In this document: positions 56,318 through 64,000 of the stretch, one piece after another
How the letters are laid out: every line of letters starts with the position of its first letter
Position numbering within the stretch: the first letter of the stretch is position 1
Origin: Lachnospiraceae bacterium
GTDB taxonomy: Bacteria > Bacillota > Clostridia > Lachnospirales > Lachnospiraceae
Length of the DNA: 64,000 bases
Direction: 5' to 3'
Assembly: GCA_015057425.1 (NCBI GenBank)
Contig: SVEL01000001.1
Coordinates: 62,001-126,000, forward strand
The notes under the pieces: generated by a model
Databases searched by the model: none
Told to the model about the DNA's origin: nothing
The model's input: only the letters and a program-made list of their open reading frames with translations
Made by a program: the position numbers and the translations under genes

Positions 56318-57226
56318 TCAGCCCCATTTTTCAAGGCCTTCTAAATATTTGTTATTAATGAAGTTAAGCAGGGTGTTTGACATCTTAACTCCATAATTGG
56401 CAGTAATATCATCACCACAATGGATTCCCCACACTATATAATTGCTGTCAAATACCGGTGAACCACTTTGACCGCCTTCTGTATCAGCATTATATGTAAT
56501 CAGGCCGCCCGAATCGCTAAGTATGGTTCCATAGTCCATATATTGATGTCCATACTTACCTGATGTTGTAGGATACCCGCTGACTCTTATAGATGTCCCT
56601 GTAAGATTACCCATAAGTGCCTTACTAAACCATCCGTTATCAGAACCAAGGTCTTCATTACTTACCATAACACACCAATCCAAACTGTCCGTTTGATTAT
56701 TAATAAACCCTGATGGAACTGCCCAACTGTATGCTGTATGATACTGACCTAATGCAAAACTATCCTGATTAACATACATCCTTATATCTTCTGACCAGCC
56801 GTAATTTTCTTCCGGCCACCATACATTATGTCCTGCAGTAACTACTACATCATATCCTTCAAGAAAGGCTGTAGACCTTGCCCATATATCTATATCTCCA
56901 TCTCCGTCACTATCCTGTCCTGTACGAAGAAGAAGGACAGCTGAATATGGATATCTTGTAGGATTAACTTCCATCTGTAGGTCAGCACCAATAATGGCCC
57001 TGGAATTACTATTATATTCATCAAAAGATGCCACAGGAAGTCCCGGATTGTATCCTGATACTATATCTTCATTGCTGATTCCCAGTTCTATAGCCTTCTC
57101 TTCTACCATTTCCTTAAGTTCATCTTCGCAATATTCTTCTCTGATTTCCTGCTTAGTTTCACATATGTAGTTTATTATCTCAAGTTCTTCATATTCATCT
57201 GCGTACACTACACCTGTTCCCTGCAT
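56318..57226 (-). CDS. V8-like (chymotrypsin-fold) secreted serine protease; real start probably upstream at 57274
   Basis: Triad motifs TAGHNV (His), DSLDWCV (Asp) and EGGQSGSPV (Ser) define a glutamyl-endopeptidase/V8-type enzyme. The first canonical start (57226) falls inside a signal peptide. The upstream in-frame codons encode KKIGVILSAVLLVCSM, completing a classic signal sequence that ends VVYA. The best-placed start is ACG at 57272-57274, 8 bases after GGAGG. The preceding lipoprotein gene ends at 57276. The mature enzyme would be ~290 aa, with a pro-region before the catalytic domain. Confidence 0.85.
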   Translation of the reverse strand: MQGTGVVYADEYEELEIINYICETKQEIREEYCEDELKEMVEEKAIELGISNEDIVSGYNPGLPVASFDEYNSNSRAIIGADLQMEVNPTRYPYSAVLLLRTGQDSDGDGDIDIWARSTAFLEGYDVVVTAGHNVWWPEENYGWSEDIRMYVNQDSFALGQYHTAYSWAVPSGFINNQTDSLDWCVMVSNEDLGSDNGWFSKALMGNLTGTSIRVSGYPTTSGKYGHQYMDYGTILSDSGGLITYNADTEGGQSGSPVFDSNYIVWGIHCGDDITANYGVKMSNTLLNFINNKYLEGLEKWG

Positions 57227-57275
57227 GCTGCATACTAATAAGACTGCTGATAATATAACTCCTATCTTTTTCGTC

Positions 57276-57827
57276 TTACTTTCCTCCCCTCATTTCAAAC
57301 AACGCATACATAACCTTGTCAGGAAAGAATACTACAAATCTGTATGTACCCTCATCTATTCTCGATGATACATTATCTAATGTAACGCTAAGTTTACAGG
57401 ACGCATATCTGTCTTCTCCATCTTCTTCGGCGCATATACACCACTGTGCCATTGCTATGTTCTTGGAATTATGCTGTAGCCTAATCCACGTATCATCTTC
57501 ATACTTTTCTATATATGGAATTCCATAATAATAAAAACCTGTTCCCAGTTCAGTACCTTTCAATATACAGCTTATGTACTCATCCGTAGTATAATACACT
57601 TCTTTCTCTGAATATATACTTACATACTCTCCTGTATCAGAGACATTGATACCATCAAGCATATATTCTTCCCAGTAATCATCTTCTGAAAATATCGGAT
57701 CAGTATTTACTTCTACTGACAAAGCCTCTTTTTCTCTCTTTGTCTCTCTACTATCCTGTTTGTCTGCACATCCGCAGCATATCAACAACGAGAGGACAAT
57801 AATTCCAATTAAAATGCCCTTATTCAT
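57276..57827 (-). CDS. Lipoprotein with Ig-like domain
   Basis: 183 aa, GAGGGAG ribosome site. The hydrophobic N-terminus ends in a lipobox ICCGC/CCGC with Cys near 20. The following ~130 residues look like a beta-sandwich (VYYTTDEYISCILKGTELGT, TYRFVVFFPDKVMYALFEM), as in Big_14-type Ig-like domains. It lies in an operon after a sigma/anti-sigma-like pair and before a V8-like protease; it may be an inhibitor, chaperone or sensor for that protease. Confidence 0.7.
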   Translation of the reverse strand: MNKGILIGIIVLSLLICCGCADKQDSRETKREKEALSVEVNTDPIFSEDDYWEEYMLDGINVSDTGEYVSIYSEKEVYYTTDEYISCILKGTELGTGFYYYGIPYIEKYEDDTWIRLQHNSKNIAMAQWCICAEEDGEDRYASCKLSVTLDNVSSRIDEGTYRFVVFFPDKVMYALFEMRGGK

Positions 57828-57845
57828 TTTCTCCCTCTTTTTGTA

Positions 57846-58661
57846 CTAATTATTTTCTAAATACTCCAGTAAGTCCTCATATACTTTTTTTCCAAAATCA
57901 ATATATTTTTGTTCTCTAAAAAACATTATATATCCATTACCATCTTCATCAATACAAATATCTATATCGTCAATTTCAAGGTGATTATATGTTTTAAAAA
58001 CTATTCTTTTTTCTTTTATATCCATATCATCAATTAACTCTTTATCATCTAACAAAATTCTGTCAAATAAAACTTTCGAATCATAATTATGGTATACCGT
58101 TTCATTTTTACCCGTAATGATTATTTCGCTAAACACAACATTTTCATCAATACCATAATCTTCAAACAACTCCTTTAACGTTTTCGGATTATATTCGATG
58201 TTATTATATATGTACATTTTATCATCTTTTTTCAAAGCGACGAAGCATATTTCCTTTACATTTCCTACTTTATAGACGTCTGCTTCTATCTCTTTATTAT
58301 TAACTTTTATAGCCGTATTTATTACTTTCATAGCCTTTAAATTTAAATCTTCAATCTCTTTGCTAAATTCATAAACCTTTCCATCATATTCTACGTATTC
58401 ATAAACTTCCGTAATCTCTCCCGACACTTTCTCCATAACCTTATTATGGCCAACATCTTCATACTTCCTCAGTACCCAACTATCGCTTGCGACGCCGACT
58501 AAAAGGATTCCTATAATGATTACTGCTACTGTTGCCACCGTCTTAGGTGTGCTTTTCTTTTTCACAGTTTTCACGCGGACTTTACGTCGGATTTCGCTAC
58601 TTATCAGGTATTCTTCGGCAGCATATGAGATTGCTTCAAACATAAAATCTTTCTTTTGCAT
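57846..58661 (-). CDS. Membrane protein, probable anti-sigma factor
   Basis: 271 aa. A short cytosolic N-terminus (basic, AEEYLISSEIRRKVRVK), one membrane helix (about 42-62) and an outside domain of ~200 residues. The start codon overlaps the sigma gene stop as TGATG. This layout is typical for anti-sigma factors, although the short cytosolic part does not match a known anti-sigma domain that I can name. Confidence 0.65.
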   Translation of the reverse strand: MQKKDFMFEAISYAAEEYLISSEIRRKVRVKTVKKKSTPKTVATVAVIIIGILLVGVASDSWVLRKYEDVGHNKVMEKVSGEITEVYEYVEYDGKVYEFSKEIEDLNLKAMKVINTAIKVNNKEIEADVYKVGNVKEICFVALKKDDKMYIYNNIEYNPKTLKELFEDYGIDENVVFSEIIITGKNETVYHNYDSKVLFDRILLDDKELIDDMDIKEKRIVFKTYNHLEIDDIDICIDEDGNGYIMFFREQKYIDFGKKVYEDLLEYLENN

Positions 58662-59221
58662 CAGAAACCTCCTTTTCTCATGGCTTCTTTCAGCTCTGAT
58701 TTACTGTATTCCAACATTCCCCTGATTATGTCCGGTTTGGATTTGTACCTTGTTGCGATGTCATCTACTGATTCTGCGAAGAAATATCTTCTTATGAATA
58801 CATCTCTGTAAGCTGACGGATGTCTTCTGAGAAATCTGTTTACTATCTCGCCGGCATCTTCAAGCATAGCTATGTCACTCAAATCTTTCTCTTTATTTAC
58901 TATGAACCCGTCTTTCAGTTCATCTACTGTCAGGTCAAGCTCAGTTCCGTATGTTTCAAAGACTCTTGTCTTAACATATCTTTTATAAGCTATATCTCTG
59001 ACTACTCTTACAAGAAATAGTTTAAGACTCGCAGGGTGATATGAAGTAAGTGTAAGACGCGCTGCTGTGCGCACATGTTTCATACAGCGTGATATCTCAT
59101 CTTCACCTTTCACATACTTCTGTATTTCTTCCCTGCAAAATGCTCCATACTTTGTCATAAGCATGTCGCCTGCCATGTCTTTATTTTTTGAGTACATATT
59201 TATTATCTCTGCGTCTGACAT
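58661..59221 (-). CDS. ECF-like RNA polymerase sigma factor
   Basis: 186 aa. Region 2-like helices (about 50-110, with KLFLVRVVRDIAYKRYVK) and a C-terminal region 4 helix-turn-helix (RHPSAYRDVFIRRYFFAESV followed by DIATRYKSKPDIIRGML). AGGAGA ribosome site. Expected to drive its own operon: anti-sigma-like protein, lipoprotein and V8-like protease. The direct repeat TAACTTTTTGTAACTTTTT upstream (59281-59299) could be part of its promoter. Confidence 0.82.
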   Translation of the reverse strand: MSDAEIINMYSKNKDMAGDMLMTKYGAFCREEIQKYVKGEDEISRCMKHVRTAARLTLTSYHPASLKLFLVRVVRDIAYKRYVKTRVFETYGTELDLTVDELKDGFIVNKEKDLSDIAMLEDAGEIVNRFLRRHPSAYRDVFIRRYFFAESVDDIATRYKSKPDIIRGMLEYSKSELKEAMRKGGF

Positions 59222-59280
59222 TTCCGTCTCCTTGCCATCTTAATATATCTTTTGTCTTTGTAGAAAACAATATCCTTTTA

Positions 59281-59299
59281 TAACTTTTTGTAACTTTTT
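59281..59299 (-). promoter_or_regulatory. Direct repeat upstream of the sigma operon
   Basis: On the minus strand AAAAAGTTAC and AAAAGTTATA are repeated 10 bases apart, about 60 bases before the sigma gene. Possible autoregulatory promoter element. Confidence 0.35.
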
Positions 59300-59343
59300 T
59301 GCACCCGTCATAGGGAATTTTGTCGAATTAAGGGATATTAACC

Positions 59344-59376
59344 AAGAAACACCTGAAGTTTTTTCAGATGTTTCTT
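59344..59376 (-). terminator. Hairpin at the end of pflA
   Basis: AAGAAACACCTGAAG pairs with TTCAGATGTTTCTT; it overlaps the pflA stop. T-run lacking. Confidence 0.5.
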
Positions 59377-60106
59377 ACATATCTACTCCGATTAACTTTT
59401 TAGCTCTGTCTATCTCTTCTTTTGTTGGTGGTTTTACTTCTTTTAAACTGTAGTTTATTCCTAACTTATCCCACTTGAAAAGGCCAAGTGTATGATATGG
59501 AAGTATTTCAAATCTTTCAACTGTATTAAGGCTCTTTATAAATTTTCCTAAATTTCCAAGGTCTTTCTCATCATCTGTATATCCCGGAACAAGTACGTGT
59601 CTTATCCACATCTTTGAACCTTTTTCAGACAGATATGCAGCCATTTTAAGTATGTTTTCGTTGGAATGTCCCGTAAGCTGTCTATGTTTTCCGCTGTCTA
59701 TATGCTTTATATCTACAAGAAACAGGTCCGTGTATTTCATAAGTTCATCGAACTTGCTGATAAATGGCTCTTCCATTGTAAATGGCTCTCCGGAAGTATC
59801 TATAACCGTTGATACACCTTTTTCTTTTGCAAGCTTGAAAAGCTCCGTTACAAATTCTATCTGCAAAAGTGGTTCTCCACCGCTTACAGTTATACCGCCA
59901 TTGTTTCTCCAGTAATTTTTGTAACGCATAGCTGCACTTAATGCCTCAGCCGCCGTCTTTTCTTCGCCACACCCTGTTGCCCATGTCTCAGGATTGTGAC
60001 AGTACTTACATCTCATCTTACAGCCTTGCAAAAATATGATATATCTTACACCCGGACCATCTACTGAACCAAATGTTTCTATGGAATGAATATACCCTTT
60101 GTTCAT
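59375..60106 (-). CDS. pflA: Pyruvate formate-lyase-activating enzyme
   Basis: Radical-SAM enzyme that installs the glycyl radical on PflB. The [4Fe-4S] cysteines are 29, 33 and 36 (CKMRCKYC). The TVSGGEPLLQ and GVSTVIDTSG motifs are typical. 243 aa is the usual length. It lies about 92 bases after pflB, separated by a hairpin. It works only in anaerobic conditions. Confidence 0.97.
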   Translation of the reverse strand: MNKGYIHSIETFGSVDGPGVRYIIFLQGCKMRCKYCHNPETWATGCGEEKTAAEALSAAMRYKNYWRNNGGITVSGGEPLLQIEFVTELFKLAKEKGVSTVIDTSGEPFTMEEPFISKFDELMKYTDLFLVDIKHIDSGKHRQLTGHSNENILKMAAYLSEKGSKMWIRHVLVPGYTDDEKDLGNLGKFIKSLNTVERFEILPYHTLGLFKWDKLGINYSLKEVKPPTKEEIDRAKKLIGVDM

Positions 60107-60134
60107 AAAGTAACCTCTCTACCTGAATACTAAA

Positions 60135-60184
60135 AAGAACAAAAGCACCGTTATGCAAGCAAGCTTGCAACTTAGCTTTTGTTC
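60135..60184 (-). other. Hairpin between pflB and pflA
   Basis: AACAAAAGC pairs with GCTTTTGTT around an inner GCAAGC/GCTTGC stem. It may lower pflA expression relative to pflB, as expected for an activase. Confidence 0.55.
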
Positions 60185-60198
60185 CTTTTGTTGCACTT

Positions 60199-62451
60199 CT
60201 ATATGCTCACGTGACATGTACGTGATATTACGTCTAACTGCTGTTCTTTTGTTAAGTCGATAAACTTAACTGCATATCCTGATACACGAATTGTAAAGTT
60301 TGCATACTCTTCTTTTTCAGGATGATTCATAGCATCTATAAGTTTCTCTGTACCGAATACATTTACATTAAGGTGGTGTGCACCCTGGTCAAAGTATCCG
60401 TCCATTATCTGAACAAGATTTGTAATCTGTTCATTTTCATTGTGTCCAAGTGCTTCAGGGCTGATTGTCTGTGTATTGGATATACCGTCAAGTGCCCATT
60501 CATATGGAAGCTTAGCCACTGAATTAAGCGAAGCAAGAAGACCGCTCTGTTCTGCACCGTAACTTGGATTTGCTCCCGGTGAAAGTGGTTCTCCGGCTCT
60601 TCTTCCGTCAGGCATATTGCCTGTTGCCTTACCATATACGACATTGGATGTAATTGTAAGGATTGATGTTGTTGCTTCTGAATCTCTATATGTGTGCTGC
60701 TTCTTAATCTTTGTAAGAAATGTCTTAAGAAGCCAAAGTGCTATATCATCGGCTCTGTCATCGTCATTGCCATATCTTGGGAAGTCACCTTCCACCTTGT
60801 AATCTACTGCCAATCCGTCTTCATTGCGGATTACTCTTACTTTTGCATATTTAATCGCACTAAGAGAATCTACTACATGAGAAAATCCTGCTATACCTGT
60901 AGCAAATGTACGTCTTACATTGGTATCGATAAGTGCCATTTCTGCTGCTTCGTAGAAGTACTTGTCATGCATATACTGGATTACATTAAGTGTATTTACA
61001 TAAAGCTCTGCAAGCCAGTCCATCATAACATCATACTTTGCGATTACTTCATCATAATCAAGGTATTCTGAAGTAATTGGCTTGTATGCAGGCGCAACCT
61101 GTTCTTTTGTTTTAAGATCAATACCTCCCGTGATAGCATACATAAGACATTTTGCAAGGTTTGCTCTTGCACCGAAAAACTGCATTTCTTTACCTGTCTG
61201 TGTAGCTGATACGCAACAGCAGATAGAATAATCATCGCCCCATACAGGCTTCATAACATCATCATTTTCATACTGAACTGAGCTTGTCTTAATAGAAATT
61301 TCTGCTGCAAATCTCTTAAACTCTTCCGGCAATGCAGATGAATAAAGTACTGTAAGGTTTGGTTCCGGTGAAGGTCCCATATTGACAAGTGTATGAAGGA
61401 ATCTATAGTCTGTCTTTGTTACCATAGAACGTCCGTCTACACCGATACCGCCTACTTCAAGTGTAGCCCACACAGGGTCACCTGAGAATAACTGCTGATA
61501 CTCAGGAATTCTTGCAAACTTAACCATTCTTAGTTTCATAACAAGATGGTCGATAAGCTCCTGAGCTTCTGACTCTGTAAGCTTGCCTGCCTTAATATCC
61601 TTTTCAATATATATGTCAAGGAATGTTGAAATACGTCCAACACTCATCGCTGCACCATTCTGTGTCTTGATGGCAGCAAGATAACCGAAATATAACCACT
61701 GAACAGCTTCTCTTGCATCCTTAGCCGGCTCAGATATATCATATCCGTACTTTGCAGCCATTTCTTTCATCTGTCCGAGTGCTCTGTACTGTTCTTTAAT
61801 CTCTTCTCTCTGACGGATAATCTCATCAGTCATAACGCCCATACCGCAATTTGCAAAGTCCTTTGCCTTTTCTTCCATAAGGAAGTCTATGCCGTATAAC
61901 GCGACTCTTCTGTAATCGCCAACAATTCTTCCGCGTCCGTATGTGTCAGGAAGACCTGTTATAATCTTGTTGTGACGAGCCTTTCTCATCTCAGGTGTAT
62001 ATACATCAAAAACACCCTGGTTATGTGTCTTTCTGTACTCTGTAAAAATCTTGTGCAATTCAGGGTCTACTTCATACCCATATGTAGTACAAGCCTGTTC
62101 AGCTGTCTTGATTCCACCAAATGGCATAAATGCTCTTTTAAGTGGCTTATCTGTCTGAAGACCTACAATCTTTTCGAGGTCTTTCATTTTTTCATTTATA
62201 TAACCCGCTTCATGTGAAGTAAGTGTTGCTACAATCTTTGTATCAACATCAAGAACGCCACCCTTTGCACGTTCTTCTTTCTGTAACTTCTGAAGTTCTG
62301 CCCATAACTTATCTGTAGCTTCTGTTGGTCCCGCAAGGAATGATGCATCACCATAATATGGTGTATAGTTCTTTTGAATAAAGTCCCTTGTATTGATTTC
62401 TTCTTTCCAAAGTCTTCCTTCAAATCCTAACCACTGTTCTCTTTCCAACAT
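60199..62451 (-). CDS. pflB: Formate C-acetyltransferase (pyruvate formate-lyase)
   Basis: Converts pyruvate and CoA to acetyl-CoA and formate. 750 aa from the ATG at 62451 (GAGG 9 bases upstream). Active-site cysteine pair in ICCCVSATQ, glycyl-radical site RVSGYAV near the C-terminus followed by the Q-rich tail ending SRTCHVSI. A good promoter lies at 62495-62523. The formate can feed fhs. Confidence 0.97.
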   Translation of the reverse strand: MLEREQWLGFEGRLWKEEINTRDFIQKNYTPYYGDASFLAGPTEATDKLWAELQKLQKEERAKGGVLDVDTKIVATLTSHEAGYINEKMKDLEKIVGLQTDKPLKRAFMPFGGIKTAEQACTTYGYEVDPELHKIFTEYRKTHNQGVFDVYTPEMRKARHNKIITGLPDTYGRGRIVGDYRRVALYGIDFLMEEKAKDFANCGMGVMTDEIIRQREEIKEQYRALGQMKEMAAKYGYDISEPAKDAREAVQWLYFGYLAAIKTQNGAAMSVGRISTFLDIYIEKDIKAGKLTESEAQELIDHLVMKLRMVKFARIPEYQQLFSGDPVWATLEVGGIGVDGRSMVTKTDYRFLHTLVNMGPSPEPNLTVLYSSALPEEFKRFAAEISIKTSSVQYENDDVMKPVWGDDYSICCCVSATQTGKEMQFFGARANLAKCLMYAITGGIDLKTKEQVAPAYKPITSEYLDYDEVIAKYDVMMDWLAELYVNTLNVIQYMHDKYFYEAAEMALIDTNVRRTFATGIAGFSHVVDSLSAIKYAKVRVIRNEDGLAVDYKVEGDFPRYGNDDDRADDIALWLLKTFLTKIKKQHTYRDSEATTSILTITSNVVYGKATGNMPDGRRAGEPLSPGANPSYGAEQSGLLASLNSVAKLPYEWALDGISNTQTISPEALGHNENEQITNLVQIMDGYFDQGAHHLNVNVFGTEKLIDAMNHPEKEEYANFTIRVSGYAVKFIDLTKEQQLDVISRTCHVSI

Positions 62452-62494
62452 AGGTATTTTCCTCCTCAAGTGTATTTAAAACATCAGCAACGAT

Positions 62495-62523
62495 ATTCTA
62501 ATCTTAAAATGAAAATAAATCAA
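62495..62523 (-). promoter_or_regulatory. Promoter of pflB
   Basis: TTGATT (62518-62523), 17 bases, TAGAAT (62495-62500) on the minus strand, about 45 bases before the start. Confidence 0.6.
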
Positions 62524-62567
62524 GCATATTTCGACTAAATTAATTTATTCTTAATTTATTACCCAAA

Positions 62568-62655
62568 TAATAGAAAAAAACTACCAAAATTTAGGTAATT
62601 TTGAACAATTTTTTTGTTAAAAAATTATCCTTCTTTTTCCTTATTTTTCGGTAGT
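62568..62655 (-). terminator. Nested hairpin between ilvE and pflB
   Basis: ACTACCGAAAA pairs with TTTTGGTAGT, enclosing a second inverted repeat (TTTTGAACAA/TTGTTAAAAA on the plus strand), followed on the minus strand by seven T. Likely the ilvE terminator; the inner palindrome could also be a redox-regulator site but does not match Rex well. The rest of this 273-base gap holds only the pflB promoter. Confidence 0.55.
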
Positions 62656-62724
62656 TTTTTGCTTTATTTGGTTACAGTTTTAACACTTCAAAATTGCTTA
62701 CAATTTCCAGTTATTATGTAAACC

Positions 62725-63750
62725 TTATTTTATTTCTTTTATCCATCCTTCAGGAGCTTCAATTCTGCCCATCTGGATACCTGTTAATGTATCATAAAGT
62801 TTCTTTGTTATAGGACCCATTTCTGTCATTCCGCTTGGTAAGCAAATCTCCTTACCATGGTCTACTATCTTACCTACAGGAGAGATAACTGCTGCCGTAC
62901 CGCAAAGGCCTGCTTCTGCAAAGTTTTCAAGTTCGTCCTTATATACTTCTCTTTCTTCTACTTCAAGACCAAGATATTCCTTTGCAACATGCATAAGTGA
63001 ACGTCTTGTAATTGATGGAAGTATGCTGTTTGACTTAGGTGTAACAATCTTTCCGTCCTTTGTTACGAAGATAAAGTTTGCTCCGCCTGTTTCCTCTACT
63101 TTTGTTCTTGTAGCAGCATCAAGATACATATTTTCATCATATCCTTCTTCATGTGCTGTTACGATAGCATGTAAGCTCATAGCATAGTTAAGTCCTGCTT
63201 TGATGTTACCTGTTCCGTTTGGAGCTGCTCTGTCAAAGTCACTAATCTTAATAGTCAATGGCTTAACTCCGCCTTTAAAGTATGGACCAACAGGTGTACA
63301 GAAGATTCTGAACTGATAGTCATCTGCCGGCTTAACTCCGATAACAGGATTAATACCAAACATATATGGTCTGATATACAATGTAGCACCTGAACCGTAT
63401 GGTGGAACATACGCCATATTGGCCTTTACTGTTGCGACAACTGCTTCTATAAACTTATCTTCAGGAAATACAGGCATTTCAAGTCTTCTTGCTGAATCTG
63501 CCATTCTTGATGCATTAAGGTCAGGGCGGAATGTAACAACTCTTCCGTCTTCTGTTGTATATGCCTTAAGTCCTTCAAATACTGTCTGTGCATACTGTAA
63601 TACACCTGCACATTCACTCATTGTAACTGTAGCATCTTCTGTAAGAACACCGTTGTCCCATGCTCCTTTTGTATAATTTGCAACAAATCTTTTCTCTGTA
63701 GGTATATATCCAAATCCAAGGTTCGCCCAATCGATATTTTTCTTTTCCAT
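62725..63750 (-). CDS. ilvE: Branched-chain amino acid aminotransferase
   Basis: PLP-dependent fold-type IV transaminase for the last step of Leu/Ile/Val synthesis. 341 aa. The PLP lysine is in NIKAGLNYAMS, phosphate contacts in EETGGANFIFV and GTAAVISPVG. AAGGAAGG ribosome site. Own promoter at 63822-63849. No other ilv gene in the window. Confidence 0.95.
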   Translation of the reverse strand: MEKKNIDWANLGFGYIPTEKRFVANYTKGAWDNGVLTEDATVTMSECAGVLQYAQTVFEGLKAYTTEDGRVVTFRPDLNASRMADSARRLEMPVFPEDKFIEAVVATVKANMAYVPPYGSGATLYIRPYMFGINPVIGVKPADDYQFRIFCTPVGPYFKGGVKPLTIKISDFDRAAPNGTGNIKAGLNYAMSLHAIVTAHEEGYDENMYLDAATRTKVEETGGANFIFVTKDGKIVTPKSNSILPSITRRSLMHVAKEYLGLEVEEREVYKDELENFAEAGLCGTAAVISPVGKIVDHGKEICLPSGMTEMGPITKKLYDTLTGIQMGRIEAPEGWIKEIK

Positions 63751-63821
63751 AATGATTCCTTCCTTTCCGTATCATAATATTTCATACTCACCTGATCACA
63801 AGTATAAATATAACTTAAATT

Positions 63822-63849
63822 AGTATAGCACACTGAAATGAAATATCAA
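63822..63849 (-). promoter_or_regulatory. Promoter of ilvE
   Basis: TTGATA (63844-63849), 16 bases, TATACT (63822-63827) on the minus strand. No T-box leader fits in the short space. Confidence 0.6.
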
Positions 63850-63863
63850 GATTTTTGTAAAAA

Positions 63864-64000
63864 TTAAGTTACCAAATGCTCTTCTCTAAGCTTTTGCTCT
63901 ACGTTTGCAACATCTTCTTCAAGCTCTCTTGATGACATAAGAAGACATCCTTCACCTCTTATAATTATCTGTTCAAGTCCGTCGGAAGTAGCCACGGTGA
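63864..64000 (-). CDS. C-terminal end of a YacP/Rae1-like NYN-domain RNase
   Basis: Only the last ~44 codons lie in the window. They read ATSDGLEQIIIRGEGCLLMS, then SRELEEDV, and end with a charged helix. The (A)TSDGLEQ block is the conserved end of the NYN/PIN nuclease domain of YacP (Rae1), a ribosome-associated mRNA endonuclease in Bacillus. Stop TAA at 63864-63866. Confidence 0.75.
   Translation of the reverse strand, partial: TVATSDGLEQIIIRGEGCLLMSSRELEEDVANVEQKLREEHLVT

Noticed and set aside
62600..62624. Rex operator upstream of pflB
   Set aside because: The inverted repeat TTTTGAACAA/TTGTTAAAAA only half matches the TTGTTAA-type consensus and lies in a terminator-like hairpin.

Overview
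The window looks like chromosomal DNA from a low-GC Firmicute of class Clostridia, most likely a gut Lachnospiraceae. This rests on AT-rich wobble positions, strong AGGAGG ribosome sites, a class II (Firmicutes-type) GalT, PflB/PflA with formate-tetrahydrofolate ligase, a GGGtGRT/NifU pair and arabinan-degrading hydrolases. The genus is not determined. Nearly all genes are on the minus strand. I see no tRNA, rRNA, insertion sequence, prophage or CRISPR array.

Region 1 (1-20.5 kb) is mostly housekeeping. It opens with a PrkC-type kinase (cut by the window edge), its PP2C phosphatase, then rlmN, rsmB, fmt, def and priA, a classic translation/cell-envelope block. folD, a short Mur ligase, dapF, fhs, ftsK and uppP follow. 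A GH51 arabinofuranosidase with its own promoter separates uppP from a TepA-like ClpP-fold protein, and mgtE is divergent on the plus strand.

Region 2 (20.5-38.3 kb) is accessory. It holds an Rpn-like C-terminal fragment, a DnaQ-fold exonuclease, a soluble chemoreceptor with a zinc-binding CZB domain, a GNAT enzyme, a GH43 enzyme, GalT and an esterase. Next come two ABC exporters with N-terminal zinc ribbons that sandwich a DUF1854 protein. An EF-G paralogue with altered G motifs, an AraC regulator fused to a degenerate GGDEF domain, and three small unknown proteins complete it.

Region 3 (38.5-49 kb) starts with a plus-strand pair: a solute-binding lipoprotein with no permease, and a membrane-tethered LuxR regulator. 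This looks like an outside-to-DNA signalling unit with repeated operator-like boxes in front. It continues with a surface metallophosphoesterase, an NlpC/P60 hydrolase with TEK repeats, a structured intergenic repeat, the GGGtGRT/NifU pair and small unknown genes.

Region 4 (47.8-59.3 kb) is about surface proteolysis. A 1537-residue papain-family protease ends in a canonical dockerin, and the next gene encodes a membrane-anchored cohesin-like protein, so the pair could dock a protease on the cell surface. An ABC-F protein, a tiny Gly/Cys tetrapeptide-repeat ORF running into the second copy of the intergenic repeat, a structured RNA candidate with a 35-codon ORF, and a sigma/anti-sigma-like/lipoprotein/V8-like protease operon follow. 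The protease in that operon appears to lack a canonical start codon.

Region 5 (59.3-64 kb) is fermentation and amino acid metabolism: pflA, pflB, ilvE and the end of a YacP/NYN-like RNase gene.
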